A stretch of DNA of 64,000 nucleotides from Yersinia massiliensis. GTDB lineage: Bacteria; Pseudomonadota; Gammaproteobacteria; Enterobacterales; Enterobacteriaceae. Under the pieces are notes generated by a model, which was not told the DNA's origin, ran no database searches, and was given only the letters and a program-made list of their open reading frames with translations. How positions within the stretch are numbered: position 1 is the first letter of the stretch; each line of letters opens with the position of its first letter. The position numbers and the translations under genes were made by a program. Positions 29,567 through 38,649 of this stretch are shown piece after piece. The DNA lies in the NCBI RefSeq assembly GCF_003048255.1, contig NZ_CP028487.1, positions 868,001 to 932,000 on the forward strand, read 5' to 3'.

Positions 29567-29584
29567 TAATAAGAGGGTTTAGTT

Positions 29585-30868
29585 ATGTTTAAGACACCAG
29601 GAATTATTGCTTCAATCTTGTTGTTAGCCACATCCGGCATGGCGCTGGCGGAAGACGTAGAGTTAAGATTTTCATGGTGGGGGGGAAATAGCCGCCATCA
29701 AGCGACACTTCAGGCAATAAAAGCATTTGAGCAGCAGTATCCCAATATCAAAGTTCAGGCAGAGTATGCGGGTTGGGAGGGGTATTTATCACGCTTTACT
29801 ACCCAAATCGCCGGTGGCAAAGAGCCTGATGTTATCCAAACCAACTGGAACTGGCTGCCTATATTCTCCAAGAATGGCTCTGGATTTTATGATTTGCGTC
29901 AAGTCGCTAAGACGCTCGATCTGACGCAATATGACCCAGAATCGCTCAATAGCGTGACGGTAAATAACAAACTTAACGGTATTCCGGTCGCCATGACCGC
30001 CCGCAGTTTCTATTACAATAAAAAGCTTTGGGAAGAGATGGGGGTTGCTTATCCGCAAAGTTGGGATGAGCTGAAAGCTGCCGGAATCGCGTTTAAAGCC
30101 AAAAATAACAATAGCTATCCATTGGTTCTGGACTACATGGAATCACTGACGCTGTTGCACTCTTATATGGCGCAGAAATACAACATTCCTGCTATTGATG
30201 AAAAAACAGGAAAATTCAATTACACCGCCGCACAGTGGGAAGAGTTTTTCCAACTTTATAAAGATCTGGTCGACAGCCATGTATTCCCTTCCAAGCGTGT
30301 CTTAGCCTCTTATGGAAAAGCGAATACGTGGGAAATGAAGCCATGGATTAATGGCGCGTGGGGTGGCGTTTATATGTGGAATACCAACGCTACCATGTAT
30401 GAAAATAGTCTACAGCCGCCTTATAACAAGCTGGAACTGGGGCCGTTCTTCATGTTGCCAGGAGCAAAAGATGCGGGCTTATTCTTTAAACCTACCATGA
30501 TGTTTAGCATTGGCCGCACGACGAAGCATCCGGAAGAAGCCGCTTTATTGGTTAACTTCCTGATGAACGAACCTGAAGGCATCAAAGCGATGGGGCTGGA
30601 GAGAGGCGTACCGATCAGTGACAAAGCCTATCAGCAGTTATTGCAGGATGGCACGATTCAGGAAAGCAGTATTGCTGTCGCAGGGCTGAAATCATTTATG
30701 GCTCTGCCCCACAATATTCCCACGTCACCTTATTTCGATTACCCGCAGTTTGTCTCTCTTTACCATGAAACAATTCAGAAAATAGACCAAGGAGATTTCA
30801 CCGTGAAAGAGGCAGCCTCTTTCTTTGCCAAAAATGCCGAACGTATCCTAAAGCGCGCCATGAAATAA
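29585..30868 (+). CDS. ABC sugar-binding protein, TogB-like
   Basis: Periplasmic binding protein of 427 residues with a signal peptide cut after MALA (about residue 22). It resembles the oligogalacturonide-binding protein TogB: ELRFSWWGGNSRHQATLQAIKAFEQQYPNIKV at the N-terminus and IAGGKEPDVIQTNWNWLPIFS. No ABC permease or ATPase gene is in the island, so it must share a transporter encoded elsewhere or be orphaned. Third gene of the oxidoreductase-ogl operon. Confidence 0.88.
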   Translation: MFKTPGIIASILLLATSGMALAEDVELRFSWWGGNSRHQATLQAIKAFEQQYPNIKVQAEYAGWEGYLSRFTTQIAGGKEPDVIQTNWNWLPIFSKNGSGFYDLRQVAKTLDLTQYDPESLNSVTVNNKLNGIPVAMTARSFYYNKKLWEEMGVAYPQSWDELKAAGIAFKAKNNNSYPLVLDYMESLTLLHSYMAQKYNIPAIDEKTGKFNYTAAQWEEFFQLYKDLVDSHVFPSKRVLASYGKANTWEMKPWINGAWGGVYMWNTNATMYENSLQPPYNKLELGPFFMLPGAKDAGLFFKPTMMFSIGRTTKHPEEAALLVNFLMNEPEGIKAMGLERGVPISDKAYQQLLQDGTIQESSIAVAGLKSFMALPHNIPTSPYFDYPQFVSLYHETIQKIDQGDFTVKEAASFFAKNAERILKRAMK

Positions 30869-30889
30869 CCTGCATCGCCCTCAATATAA

Positions 30890-30917
30890 GCTCCCCCGTG
30901 CTATTGCATCGGGGAGC
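30890..30917 (+). terminator. Hairpin after the TogB-like gene
   Basis: GCTCCCC (30890-30896) pairs with GGGGAGC (30911-30917), 21 bp past the stop. There is no T-run, so it may attenuate or protect the upstream mRNA rather than end transcription fully. Confidence 0.45.
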
Positions 30918-30946
30918 AAGGCTTAGCTATTTATACATGGAATGAG

Positions 30947-31780
30947 ATGATGATTAAATTTAGTGCGACGCTCACCTGCCAGTATGATGCCATTTTTTCC
31001 CCTTTCCGCGCTGCGGATTTTTATCAGGGACTTGCTTGGTTGCAAGAGAGCGGCTTTGATGCGGCTGAGCTGTGTATTTCTGATTATAACGATATCGATA
31101 TTAAGACTATAGCCAAGGCATTAGCAGCGCATGATCTGAAGTGTACGACGATTGCCAGTGGGCAGGCCCGTAAGCGAGACGGTCTGTCATTATTGACGCA
31201 AGATCCCGCAGTATTACAGCGTACTCAACAACGTATTTATCGCCATATTGATGCCGCGGCAACACTGGGGTCCTATGTCACCATTGGTTCATTGCGCGCA
31301 TCCGGATACTCACTCAGTGCCGATAATTACTGCCATTTACTGGCCGAAGGATTAAGCCCTTGTCTCGATTATGCTCAGCGCAGTGGTGTCACCCTCATCA
31401 TAGAAGCGCTAAATCGCTATGAGGTGGAACATATCAACAGCGCAGCCGAGATGGTGTCTTTCCTTGATTTCATTGGCTCACCGTCTCATGTTGGCATTCT
31501 ATGGGATGTGTTTCATGCGAATATTGAGGATCAACATTTTGCACAGGCGATCCAACTGATGGGGACTCGGTTACGGCACGTGCATTTTGCCGATTCTAAT
31601 CGTGCGTTTCCGGGGTACGGCCATCTTTCTTTTGATGATATCTATCGACAACTCCAGTTTTCCGGCTATCAAGGAGCCATCTCATTGGAATGCCTCAACC
31701 AGCCATCGTCGCAGGTTGTTATCGATGAATCAGGGCCATTTATTCGGCGATTGCGCCAATTATCATTAGGGGAAAAGTAG
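30947..31780 (+). CDS. Sugar phosphate isomerase/epimerase (xylose-isomerase-like TIM barrel)
   Basis: A 277-residue barrel protein of the AP-endonuclease-2 / sugar isomerase family. The metal ligands fit: Glu in LIIEALNRYE, Asp and His in GILWDVFHANIED, His in RHVHFADSNR and Glu in GAISLECLNQP. Such enzymes epimerise keto sugars. It ends the pectin island, 78 bp after the binding protein; substrate is unknown but probably related to the Gfo/Idh product. Confidence 0.85.
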   Translation: MMIKFSATLTCQYDAIFSPFRAADFYQGLAWLQESGFDAAELCISDYNDIDIKTIAKALAAHDLKCTTIASGQARKRDGLSLLTQDPAVLQRTQQRIYRHIDAAATLGSYVTIGSLRASGYSLSADNYCHLLAEGLSPCLDYAQRSGVTLIIEALNRYEVEHINSAAEMVSFLDFIGSPSHVGILWDVFHANIEDQHFAQAIQLMGTRLRHVHFADSNRAFPGYGHLSFDDIYRQLQFSGYQGAISLECLNQPSSQVVIDESGPFIRRLRQLSLGEK

Positions 31781-31790
31781 GAGAAGAGTA

Positions 31791-31814
31791 GGTGACCGAG
31801 CATCGTCGATCACC
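31791..31814. terminator. Weak hairpin between convergent genes
   Basis: GGTGA (31791-31795) with TCACC (31810-31814), plus an inner CGA/TCG pair and one mismatch, lies between the isomerase-like gene and the C-S lyase gene. Confidence 0.35.
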
Positions 31815-31831
31815 TTAATGGAAATGATGTT

Positions 31832-33013
31832 CTAGACCGCTTGTTTTAAGCGCTCAAACCCTTGTGCCAGATCGGCTTTCAGTTCATCCATATCTTCCAA
31901 ACCAATCTGCAAACGCAGTGCCCGACCGCCGGGTTGCCACTGCGTTACGGTACGATATTCAGCACAATTAAAAGGAATCACGAGGCTTTCAAACCCTCCC
32001 CAAGAGTAGCCCATGGCGAAAATAGACATGTTATCCAACATATTATCAACGCCAGCTTTGGTGTATTCCGGTTGTAAAATAAGAGAGAAAAGGCCAGACG
32101 AGCCTTTAAAATCTCGTTGCCAAAATTCATGTCCTGGGCAATCAGGGAGCGCAGGATGCAGGACTTTCAATACTTCCGGGCGGGATTTAAGCCAGTGAGC
32201 CATCTCCAGACCGCGCTTTTCGGCCTCTTTCAATCGCAAGTACATCGTCCGTAACCCCCGCAGGGCGAGGAAACAGTCTTCTGCACCTGGCAACATTGCC
32301 ATCAGATCATAGGTTTCCCGTAATTTAGGCCACCAATCCTCGTTGGCAGAAACCACACCCATGAGTAAATCGGAATGTCCCCCTAAATATTTCGTGCCGG
32401 CCTCAACGGAAAGATCACAGCCATGTTCATGGGCGCGGAAAAATATCGGTGTGGCCCAAGTATTATCAATGATGGTCGCGATCCCCTGTCTTTTCGCTAA
32501 CGCTGTCATCGTTGGGATATCTTGAATTTCAAAACTTTGAGAACCAGGCGATTCCAAAAACAGGGTCGATGTATTCGGGCGGAACAAGGTTTTTATGTCA
32601 GCGCCAATTAAAGGGTCATAGTAGGTGGTTTCGATGCCCATTTTGCCCAACATCCCAGCACAAAATAGGCGGGTGGGTTTGTACACACTATCTGGCATGA
32701 GCAGGTGATCACCGGCTTTCAGTGTTGTCAGTAATGCCAGCGCAATGGCACCCAGTCCTGATGGTGACAATACGGTTCCTGCTGCACCTGCCAGTTCGCT
32801 CCAAGCATTCTCCAGGTTGGCGATTGTCGGCGTTCCCATCGTTCCGTAATTAAATTCGGCTCGGTTATGTTCAATATCGCTAACGGTCGGGAAAATAACC
32901 GTTGAACCTCGATAAACGGGGGCGTTAACAAAACCGGCTTGTTTCGCGGGATCTCTGCCGACCTGTGTAATACGGGTGCCCATGCTGAAATCCGAGTTTG
33001 GTTTTTTACTCAT
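31832..33013 (-). CDS. Cystathionine beta-lyase-type PLP enzyme
   Basis: Cys/Met metabolism family C-S lyase of 393 residues, from ATG 33013 with GAGG 6 bp upstream. The PLP Schiff-base lysine is in SVEAGTKYLGGHSDLLMG, and the Asp/Thr cofactor contacts are in ATIIDNTWATPIFF. It follows an amino-acid permease with 40 bp between them, so it may degrade an imported sulfur amino acid and be a paralogue of biosynthetic MetC. It may release pyruvate, ammonia and a thiol. Confidence 0.9.
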   Translation of the reverse strand: MSKKPNSDFSMGTRITQVGRDPAKQAGFVNAPVYRGSTVIFPTVSDIEHNRAEFNYGTMGTPTIANLENAWSELAGAAGTVLSPSGLGAIALALLTTLKAGDHLLMPDSVYKPTRLFCAGMLGKMGIETTYYDPLIGADIKTLFRPNTSTLFLESPGSQSFEIQDIPTMTALAKRQGIATIIDNTWATPIFFRAHEHGCDLSVEAGTKYLGGHSDLLMGVVSANEDWWPKLRETYDLMAMLPGAEDCFLALRGLRTMYLRLKEAEKRGLEMAHWLKSRPEVLKVLHPALPDCPGHEFWQRDFKGSSGLFSLILQPEYTKAGVDNMLDNMSIFAMGYSWGGFESLVIPFNCAEYRTVTQWQPGGRALRLQIGLEDMDELKADLAQGFERLKQAV

Positions 33014-33053
33014 TGCTAACCTCATTGAATAGAGCAATATCGACAATCATCAT

Positions 33054-34340
33054 TTATTCGAAAAATTTAAAGAAGGGTGATAAGCAAAGTAATATGCCAA
33101 AGAAAGTGATAAACCAAACTGCTGGTCCCTTAAATTTATGCAGTGTTTCGACTTTATAAACGAGGTAGCAAGGAATTAAGCATGATACCAGACCAAACAA
33201 AGGGCTCCCGAGCTGCATAAAGAACAGGATAGAGAAGCGGGTTGAAATCCAAGCCCATAAGCCTAATACAACGCCAACGCTAATCGCAATATGAAGTACT
33301 TTCTGATTTATCTTTTCCTCTGGAATAAAGCGACAAATAATATTGGTCACAATCCCTTTGATTGCTTCTTGGAAACCGAGATAAATACCCAAGAATGCCG
33401 TTAATATGGCAAAAATGTTCAATAACGCACTCATGACTCTAACAACTGATCCAGGAATAACCTGTGCTGCAATGGCAAGTGCGGAGATATTTTGCTCAAA
33501 AGCGGAAACGGCTTGTTCATGGCTAATGGCAAAGGTGAATGAGAAGGCAAAGAACAATACGGCAACCGCAAGGATAATATAAGCGACACGGTTAGCGCGA
33601 ATCGCTCGATAAGTGGCAATACGCTTATCTGATTCAATTTTACGATAGGCAATATTCATGGGGCTAAGTATTTGAACGAATAAAATAGAAAACAGGGTAA
33701 AGGGCAATGTTAAAAACACGTCGCGCATAAACGGCAACAGCGCAGGGAAGGCGGTAATATTATTAAAGTTCCAATGCGGGACCATCACAATGCCTAATAC
33801 GACAATGATGCCGAATTTTATGCAAACCATCGGGCCGGATATCTTGAATAGTAAGCGTTCTCCTTGAGCGGCAATGCTAACTAATACCACCAGAACCGCC
33901 AATCCATACCAGATAGAGTTTGATAGTAGCCCTTCGGTCAGCCCAAAGGTTTGGATGTAGGAGGCACTGTCAAAGGTGACGGCGAGAGAGTATGAAAACA
34001 TTCCGTGCAATAGCATCAGGAAATAGGCAATACCTAGCCAGAAGCCCCAGTTTCGGCCCAAATATTGTGTGATGACGTTGGTATAATCTTCACAGTTCTC
34101 ACTTTCTGACAGTGTTTTAAGATAAAGACTTTGCAACAAATATATGGCGGGATATGAAATGATAACAGAGGCAATAAAGACCCAAATACCTTTAATGCCC
34201 ACTTGTACCGGCATAAACACAATACCGGAGCCAATCGCCATACCAATACAGAGAATAACCCAGCCGAAGTCATATCGAGTAAAAGGAACGTTATTATAAG
34301 CGGTTTTTGATTTTGTATCTGCGTTTATTATGCTATTCAT
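33054..34340 (-). CDS. Amino-acid permease of the HAAAP family (SdaC-like)
   Basis: Inner-membrane proton/amino-acid symporter of 428 residues and about 11 helices. The N-terminal [23 protein letters not shown] is typical of the SdaC/TdcC serine-threonine branch. It is transcribed with the downstream C-S lyase and divergent from a LysR regulator, so a hydroxy- or sulfur-containing amino acid is likely imported and cleaved. Substrate inferred only. Confidence 0.87.
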   Translation of the reverse strand: MNSIINADTKSKTAYNNVPFTRYDFGWVILCIGMAIGSGIVFMPVQVGIKGIWVFIASVIISYPAIYLLQSLYLKTLSESENCEDYTNVITQYLGRNWGFWLGIAYFLMLLHGMFSYSLAVTFDSASYIQTFGLTEGLLSNSIWYGLAVLVVLVSIAAQGERLLFKISGPMVCIKFGIIVVLGIVMVPHWNFNNITAFPALLPFMRDVFLTLPFTLFSILFVQILSPMNIAYRKIESDKRIATYRAIRANRVAYIILAVAVLFFAFSFTFAISHEQAVSAFEQNISALAIAAQVIPGSVVRVMSALLNIFAILTAFLGIYLGFQEAIKGIVTNIICRFIPEEKINQKVLHIAISVGVVLGLWAWISTRFSILFFMQLGSPLFGLVSCLIPCYLVYKVETLHKFKGPAVWFITFFGILLCLSPFFKFFE

Positions 34341-34704
34341 CGTTTTCTTCCTGTCGCAAGATAATTAGAATTAGTATTCTCACGAAATGAGATGTTTTTT
34401 TAAAACATCATGTATGCCAAAAAACCATACTGATATACAGGCATAGTACGTACAGGGAAGCTAAACTAACAGTCGTTGGCAGTGCTATTAAATGAAAAGA
34501 CTTGTGCATAAAACGCAAAAGTTGATGTCTGTCTTATTTCTAGGGTGTTTTGATAGAAATAGGCATAAAAAATGCAGATAGCATCCCATTCCAAAGAATA
34601 TAGCTCACTGTAAGATAATGGGAATTTTACTAATCTAGAGTATTGTGGATACTCCGTTGCCAGATTCGCCCGCCAGCATAAACTCATAAAAGGGGTATTG
34701 GCAG
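34341..34704. promoter_or_regulatory. Divergent control region between permease and LysR genes
   Basis: The 364 bp gap holds both promoters. A perfect 8 bp dyad, GATGTTTT at 34391-34398 and AAAACATC at 34402-34409, lies 51 bp upstream of the permease start and could be the LysR-type operator. No gene seen. Confidence 0.45.
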
Positions 34705-35673
34705 ATGATGTCTTCAAGCAAATCTTCAGTTTTATTTAAGGCAAAAATTGATAACTACGCTATTTTCCGGCAGTTAGAGATTTTTATTAAGGTTGTGGAA
34801 TGTAATAGCTTCTCAGCCGCGGCGCAGAAATTGAACCTGACGCCCTCTTCGGTGAGCCGCAGTATTTCTCAACTGGAAGAACACCTTGGTGTCGTTTTGC
34901 TAAAAAGGACGACACGCAACCTTATTTTAACCGAACCCGGTAAATATCTATTGTTTCGTGCGCAGCACTTGTTGATGGATCTTGATGATTCTTTGGTCAA
35001 TACCTCCAGTTTCCGCAGTCACCCGCAGGGCCAGCTTAAAATTACCTGTTCAATTGCCTTTGGCGTTTGCCATCTGATGCGTTTGTACAGTGAGTATCGA
35101 AATATCAATCCAGATGTCAGGCTGTCGGTTGATCTTAACGATCAAAATATCAATCTGAATGAAGAGAATATTGATATTGCTCTGCGTATTACCGCGCACC
35201 CGCCGACTAACTTTGCTTTAAGAAAAATATGTAAGATCAACTGGGTCTATTGCGCGAGTAAGCGTTATTTAGAACATCGTGGTGTGCCTAAAACTCAAGC
35301 AGACTTAAAGTCACACGATTGCCTAATCAATCCAAATGTGTCCGATAGCTGGCAATTTATAGATGACGACGGTCATTCACAGGCATTAAAAACCAATAAT
35401 ATCGTTGAAGTGAATAGCACGTTGGGGTTATTAGAGGCGGCTCTTCATCATCAAGGGATCGTCAATTTGCCAACTTATCTGCTGGGGGATCATATAGCTA
35501 ATGGAGAGTTGATTCCTGTTTTGCTCGATCATGATGTGAAAGAGCATGAATACAGCCTTTTTGCGCTCTACCACCCAGGTCATTATCAGGACCCTAAAGT
35601 GAGAAGTTTTATTGATTTTATTGTGGAAAAAATATCTGCAACACCCGCTTGGGATGATTGGATGACAGTGTAA
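34705..35673 (+). CDS. LysR-type transcriptional regulator
   Basis: A 322-residue regulator with the helix-turn-helix at about 35-60 (SFSAAAQKLNLTPSSVSRSISQLEEHLG) and an effector domain of the CrgA-like group. An N-terminal extension of about 16 residues precedes the usual start; ATG at 34705 or 34708. It is divergent from the permease-lyase pair, its likely target. Confidence 0.88.
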   Translation: MMSSSKSSVLFKAKIDNYAIFRQLEIFIKVVECNSFSAAAQKLNLTPSSVSRSISQLEEHLGVVLLKRTTRNLILTEPGKYLLFRAQHLLMDLDDSLVNTSSFRSHPQGQLKITCSIAFGVCHLMRLYSEYRNINPDVRLSVDLNDQNINLNEENIDIALRITAHPPTNFALRKICKINWVYCASKRYLEHRGVPKTQADLKSHDCLINPNVSDSWQFIDDDGHSQALKTNNIVEVNSTLGLLEAALHHQGIVNLPTYLLGDHIANGELIPVLLDHDVKEHEYSLFALYHPGHYQDPKVRSFIDFIVEKISATPAWDDWMTV

Positions 35674-35755
35674 GGGCTCAAAATCGGCAAACTGTCTTGG
35701 TATTGCGATAGGGGGTTGTCGCCGCGGCCAATGGTGCTTTCCCCCGACTTTTTAT

Positions 35756-35771
35756 GCCGCCCTGGGGCGGC
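35756..35771 (+). terminator. GC-rich hairpin after the LysR gene
   Basis: GCCGCC (35756-35761) pairs with GGCGGC (35766-35771) around CTGG, followed by CATGTTTT. It lies in the gap between the converging LysR and hydrolase genes. Confidence 0.45.
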
Positions 35772-35777
35772 CATGTT

Positions 35778-36569
35778 TTAAGGGGCATTATTTACACTAT
35801 TGACGTAACGCACCATGCCTTGGAGCAGTTGTGCAAACCGATGTGATTCATAATTACCGTCACTTGGCACCATCCAAACGCTGCTAAATTCCAATTGGAT
35901 CGTTGGCACGCCATGTGCTGCGCCGAATTTGGTAATGGTTTCGTTCTTGGAGGCGGCAAAATAGTTATTAGAGTAATTGGAAATGCCCTCATTTCGTAAT
36001 GAGGCGATGAGTTTAGTGAGCAGTTCGTCTTTACCCAGCAGCGATTCTCCATTCATCGTTCCAATATCGACATCATAGGGCCGAAAAGGGTGGCTGCCGT
36101 GAATATCAATAATGAGTTTCGGTTTTTGAGTTTTGATTAATTCGGCTAGCTGCACTTTATAATCATTATCATCGTAGTAGTTGGGATCTGACGGGGAGGC
36201 TTTTGTGGTGAAGATAACAGTCGAATTCGTCAGTTTCCCCAACATGATCGCCAGAGCTGCTGTCCCTCCTCCGTCAGAGAAACGATACTTTCCATCCCGG
36301 AATGGTTGAGTCGCATGTGGCGCGCTGATGATAATAGGTTCCTGCCCTAAGATAACGTCGAACCATTTTTCCCCCTCTCCCGGTTGAACATCCTGATTTT
36401 TATCTGCTTCCTTCTGATAGGCAATGGCTTCTTTGATTTGTTCTGGGCCGAGTAATGCTTTTTCAAAGTGACTCGTTTCCTGATTCAATGAGAAAGCGGG
36501 TGCTGAGAAAATAAAGAGTGCAACGACAGTGAATTTTCTAACTAATTTCATATTAAATAACTTCTTCAT
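35778..36569 (-). CDS. Secreted N-formylglutamate-amidohydrolase-like protein
   Basis: A 263-residue protein with a signal peptide (about residues 9-27, KFTVVALFIFSAPAFS). It carries the FGase-family marks IIISAPHATQPFRDGK, LIIDIHGSHPF and TIQLEFSS, whose His, Asp and Glu would bind zinc. The family hydrolyses N-acyl amino acids or peptidoglycan-like amides. Most FGase enzymes of histidine breakdown are cytoplasmic, so an exported member probably has another target. No operon partner is evident. Confidence 0.75.
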   Translation of the reverse strand: MKKLFNMKLVRKFTVVALFIFSAPAFSLNQETSHFEKALLGPEQIKEAIAYQKEADKNQDVQPGEGEKWFDVILGQEPIIISAPHATQPFRDGKYRFSDGGGTAALAIMLGKLTNSTVIFTTKASPSDPNYYDDNDYKVQLAELIKTQKPKLIIDIHGSHPFRPYDVDIGTMNGESLLGKDELLTKLIASLRNEGISNYSNNYFAASKNETITKFGAAHGVPTIQLEFSSVWMVPSDGNYESHRFAQLLQGMVRYVNSVNNAP

Positions 36570-36761
36570 ATTGTCATCTCTTGTTGAAATAGTTGCCGCT
36601 TAATTGCGTCTAAAAAACAAAAGTAACGAATTTTAGAAAGCCTACGTGATAAAAAAGACGCTGTCGTTACCCTCGACTATAACCTTGCCTGAACCCGCAT
36701 AAACAAACCCTAAAGCACTTTCATCAAGGTGGCTATGCTGGTGGATGAGTTAATCTCCCGG

Positions 36762-37085
36762 CTAAAGGTCTATGCTAAGACGTACGCTATTGCTGGAATT
36801 ATCAAAATTGCTAGAATGATCAAAATCATAAGTAGACCATGGATCGGTTCGCTCCCGCTGGCTAAACCGATCAGGTTTCTCGAACATATCCGGCATTTTG
36901 TTGTTTTTGGACTCCAAACAGATCTTGTTAATACATGCTCTGTTGTCTTTATAGGAGAACATCGAGTCACTATCCTTTAATACCAAAGGCTCTACAGCCA
37001 TCAACGGGGTGGATATCAGAAAGAATGAAACAATAAATTTTATTAATTTTCGAAGTAAAGCAATAAGCATTAATAAATTAGGCAT
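36762..37085 (-). CDS. Small secreted or membrane-anchored protein, unrecognised
   Basis: The start at ATG 37085 has GGAG 8 bp upstream and yields 107 residues. An N-terminal hydrophobic stretch (LIKFIVSFFLISTPLMAV, about residues 13-30) looks like a signal peptide. The mature part is polar with two cysteines (RACINKICLE) that could form a disulfide, and ends in an Asn/Ser/Asp-rich tail. I know no family for it. It stands alone between two unrelated genes. Confidence 0.5.
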   Translation of the reverse strand: MPNLLMLIALLRKLIKFIVSFFLISTPLMAVEPLVLKDSDSMFSYKDNRACINKICLESKNNKMPDMFEKPDRFSQRERTDPWSTYDFDHSSNFDNSSNSVRLSIDL

Positions 37086-37352
37086 GATATTTCTCCATAA
37101 ATAACAATTAAAAGTATTTTCCAAATAATATTCTAAGAATGCCATTGTTCACGAATTTCGGGCAGGGGAAATCCCCGAAAAGATAGGGAATATAACGCGT
37201 TGCTATTATTCAAACTTGTATGAGCGCGCGCTAAAAAATTAGCTTGCGAGAGCCACTGCCGTGACCATCCTCAGCGATTAACCTCCATGATTTCTCCCTC
37301 GATGAAGGACAACCGCTAAGCAGTCACAACGACTGAAGGTGGCTAAAAAACT

Positions 37353-37571
37353 TTATTCATGATCGGAGTCTTCCTCATAGCAAAATAGATCGCCGGGCTG
37401 GCATTCCAGCGCCTTACACAGACGCTCGACAGTATTAAGCTTAATGCCCTTTATTTTTCCATTCTTCATTAACGACAAATTGGCTTCAGTTATACCGACC
37501 GCTGCAGCAAGTTGCTTTGAGCGAATTTTTCTTTTGGCCATCATGACATCAAGTGTAATTATAATTGCCAC
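37353..37571 (-). CDS. Small XRE/Cro-type HTH regulator
   Basis: A 72-residue protein that is nearly all helix-turn-helix (KQLAAAVGITEANLSLMKNGKIKGIKLNTVERLCKAL), of the YozG-like group with an acidic Cys-containing tail. It starts 9 bp after the DUF2975 gene stop and must be co-transcribed with it. An internal ATG (MMAKRK) could be the start. Such pairs are common; the HTH probably autoregulates the pair. Confidence 0.88.
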   Translation of the reverse strand: MAIIITLDVMMAKRKIRSKQLAAAVGITEANLSLMKNGKIKGIKLNTVERLCKALECQPGDLFCYEEDSDHE

Positions 37572-37580
37572 CTAAAGACC

Positions 37581-38168
37581 TTATATATAGAGCTCATTCT
37601 CTTGATGAATTTTAGTAGATTCTCGAATCATCCAAGCGAATGCGCAAAGTATGATACCGACGACAACATCATAAACACTGTTGGTTGATAGCCCTAAGGA
37701 AAATACAAATATTCTTTCCCCCGGTGGTAAATCCAGTGAGATCGCCAAGCTTTGTCCTGTCCAGCTCAGTTGATACAAGAAAGGGCTGAGTATGTTCAAT
37801 ATACCTGCAGCCCATAGAAGCTTGAAGTTACGGGCAGTCCACAACTCATTTCTGGATAAGCGTAGGAAGAAAAGCCCAGCTAGCAACCAAACTGCAGAGG
37901 TGACGATAATCGGCAAGAAATTGAGAATAAAAAGCAGCGCGATTGCCATCTTGGAAAGTTGAAAGCTCGGCTCGGCTAGGAGAGGTTGACTGTCTGAAAA
38001 CGCTTGCAAAATCCCTTGTAGCATAATGGTCCCATGGTTGAACCACATATAGAGCTCACCGACGGTATAAACAATGCCTAACCCCCAAGCAAGTATCGCC
38101 GTGCCTTTGCCCACCAAGCTGAGGCGAGTCGAGGAATGTTGCTTTTGGTCGGTTATAGGTTGTTTCAT
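37581..38168 (-). CDS. DUF2975-type four-helix membrane protein
   Basis: A 195-residue inner-membrane protein with helices near 22-42, 73-92, 95-112 and 160-180. Size, layout and the attached small HTH gene match the DUF2975 family. Function is unknown. It has no signal peptide or catalytic motif that I can see. Confidence 0.8.
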   Translation of the reverse strand: MKQPITDQKQHSSTRLSLVGKGTAILAWGLGIVYTVGELYMWFNHGTIMLQGILQAFSDSQPLLAEPSFQLSKMAIALLFILNFLPIIVTSAVWLLAGLFFLRLSRNELWTARNFKLLWAAGILNILSPFLYQLSWTGQSLAISLDLPPGERIFVFSLGLSTNSVYDVVVGIILCAFAWMIRESTKIHQENELYI

Positions 38169-38605
38169 GCTTAAATCGTCCTTAATAAAATGAAATTTCC
38201 TGCAGAGTATGGTGATAAAATTATCGTATTACAATAATTTTTTGTTGGTTTGAGTAAATTATACCGTCAAGAAGGCGTTGCTGTTGAAATTAAATGGACG
38301 TTTAGCTAAATCGATTTTGAGCTAAGCTTATGGGCAATCTAGGTCTGCCAGTTGCTCCCGCCGCCAGCCCAGTTCAAACCAAAGCCCCAGCGATTGCATT
38401 CTGTCTAATATTTAGGTCATACGTAGGGTGTATTCCGTTTGATAAGTGGAACTCGGTGTAACCTCAGGGTAATGATTAATCTCAGCCGAAAGTCCATATC
38501 ACGGAATGATATTTAACTTATATTAAGTGAAAAGGTATCAAGATAAATCCCGTATTTTATACTCTGCCTTTTGTTATCCTTATTTATACTATTTGATGCT
38601 CATTT

Positions 38606-38624
38606 GTTAATAATAATCATTGCC
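38606..38624. promoter_or_regulatory. Fur-box-like site 1
   Basis: GTTAATAATAATCATTGCC matches 15 of 19 positions of GATAATGATAATCATTATC. It lies 25 bp upstream of an equally good second site. Confidence 0.55.
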
Positions 38625-38630
38625 ACATTA

Positions 38631-38649
38631 ATTAACAATAATCATTATC
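38631..38649. promoter_or_regulatory. Fur-box-like site 2
   Basis: ATTAACAATAATCATTATC matches 15 of 19 Fur-box positions, with a perfect right half. It is the better candidate of the tandem pair. Confidence 0.6.
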
